NCBI GenBank assembly: GCA_035399665.1
Contig: DAOPJM010000011.1
Coordinates: forward strand, 1 to 48,596
Direction: 5' to 3'
DNA from: DAOPJM01 sp035399665
GTDB lineage: Bacteria; Bacillota; Clostridia; Christensenellales; CAG-138
Length of the DNA stretch: 48,596 nt
Position 1 is the stretch's first letter. Every line of letters starts with the position of its first letter. The position numbers and the translations under genes were made by a program. The notes beneath the pieces are model-generated. The model was not told the DNA's origin, searched no databases, and saw nothing but the letters and a program-made list of their open reading frames with translations. This document shows positions 48,545 through 48,596 of the stretch, piece after piece.

Positions 48545-48596
48545 GAACATTATTGGATGACAGTGAGAGAGGTTTTGCTGAACACTATTGGATGAC
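48545..48596. repeat. 35-base-period direct repeat at the window end
   Basis: GAACATTATTGGATGAC (48545-48561) and GAACACTATTGGATGAC (48580-48596) differ at one base. A similar GGCGGAACAT...ATGAC follows the repeat at 43.06 kb. The array may continue past the window edge. Confidence 0.6.

Noticed and set aside
48251..48550. 99-residue minus-strand frame (VILSLSKDL, LRMT repeats)
   Set aside because: It is the translation of the palindromic intergenic repeats, a well-known source of false genes.

Overview
The window looks like a chromosomal segment of an anaerobic, fermentative Gram-positive bacterium of the class Clostridia, probably gut-associated. This rests on gene content: oxygen-sensitive class III ribonucleotide reductase (nrdD-nrdG), class III fructose-bisphosphatase, an ECF transporter module, infC-rpmI-rplT with a leader attenuator, LCP and DUF1292 proteins, strong AGGAGG ribosome binding sites and TTGACA/TATAAT promoters. 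Species was not determined.

Layout. 1-3.8 kb (minus): tRNA-Ser, tadA, truA and ECF energising module ecfT-ecfA2-ecfA1. 3.9-5.8 kb (plus): an 8-oxoguanine-deaminase-like amidohydrolase and a QueT-type ECF substrate-binding protein. 5.8-9.1 kb: a structured leader, a promoter with a pair of NrdR-box-like sites, then nrdD-nrdG. 9.1-12.3 kb: an unknown membrane protein converging on and overlapping a YibE/F protein, a small Ntn-hydrolase-like protein, tRNA-Lys and tRNA-Gly. 12.3-16.7 kb: a flavodoxin-fold oxidoreductase and a heterodimeric ABC exporter preceded by an 18-codon leader ORF and a terminator, an arrangement like BmrB-BmrCD attenuation. 16.9-24.7 kb (minus): ssnA, ygfK, a molybdopterin xanthine-dehydrogenase-like enzyme and a TraX-like protein. 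24.9-28.9 kb (plus): serC-serA and fbp. 29.0-34.3 kb: DUF1292 protein, then a YheO-like regulator with ygeY-ygeW, and a convergent NCS2 xanthine/uracil permease. 35-36.4 kb: rplT, rpmI, infC. 36.5-42.7 kb: LCP protein and a DUF4956-VTC-CotH set. 43.2-47.9 kb: a sialic-acid-type operon (solute-binding protein, two permeases, nanA, yhcH) with two apparent lesions.

How the genes fit together. The main theme is anaerobic purine breakdown. ssnA, ygfK, Xdh, ygeY and ygeW, a purine-type permease, a regulator, and at a distance an enzyme family that turns 8-oxoguanine into urate, match the set recently linked to anaerobic urate/purine use by gut bacteria. ygeX (diaminopropionate ammonia-lyase), a hydantoinase/dihydropyrimidinase and the FAD subunit of xanthine dehydrogenase are not in the window.

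Gaps over 300 bases: 5832-6145 is the nrd leader; 34423-35139 holds palindromic repeats and a possible gene relic; 42682-43253 holds a repeat copy; 47918-48596 is AT-rich and then packed with copies of the same palindromic repeat. These repeats are dispersed through the window in intergenic DNA.
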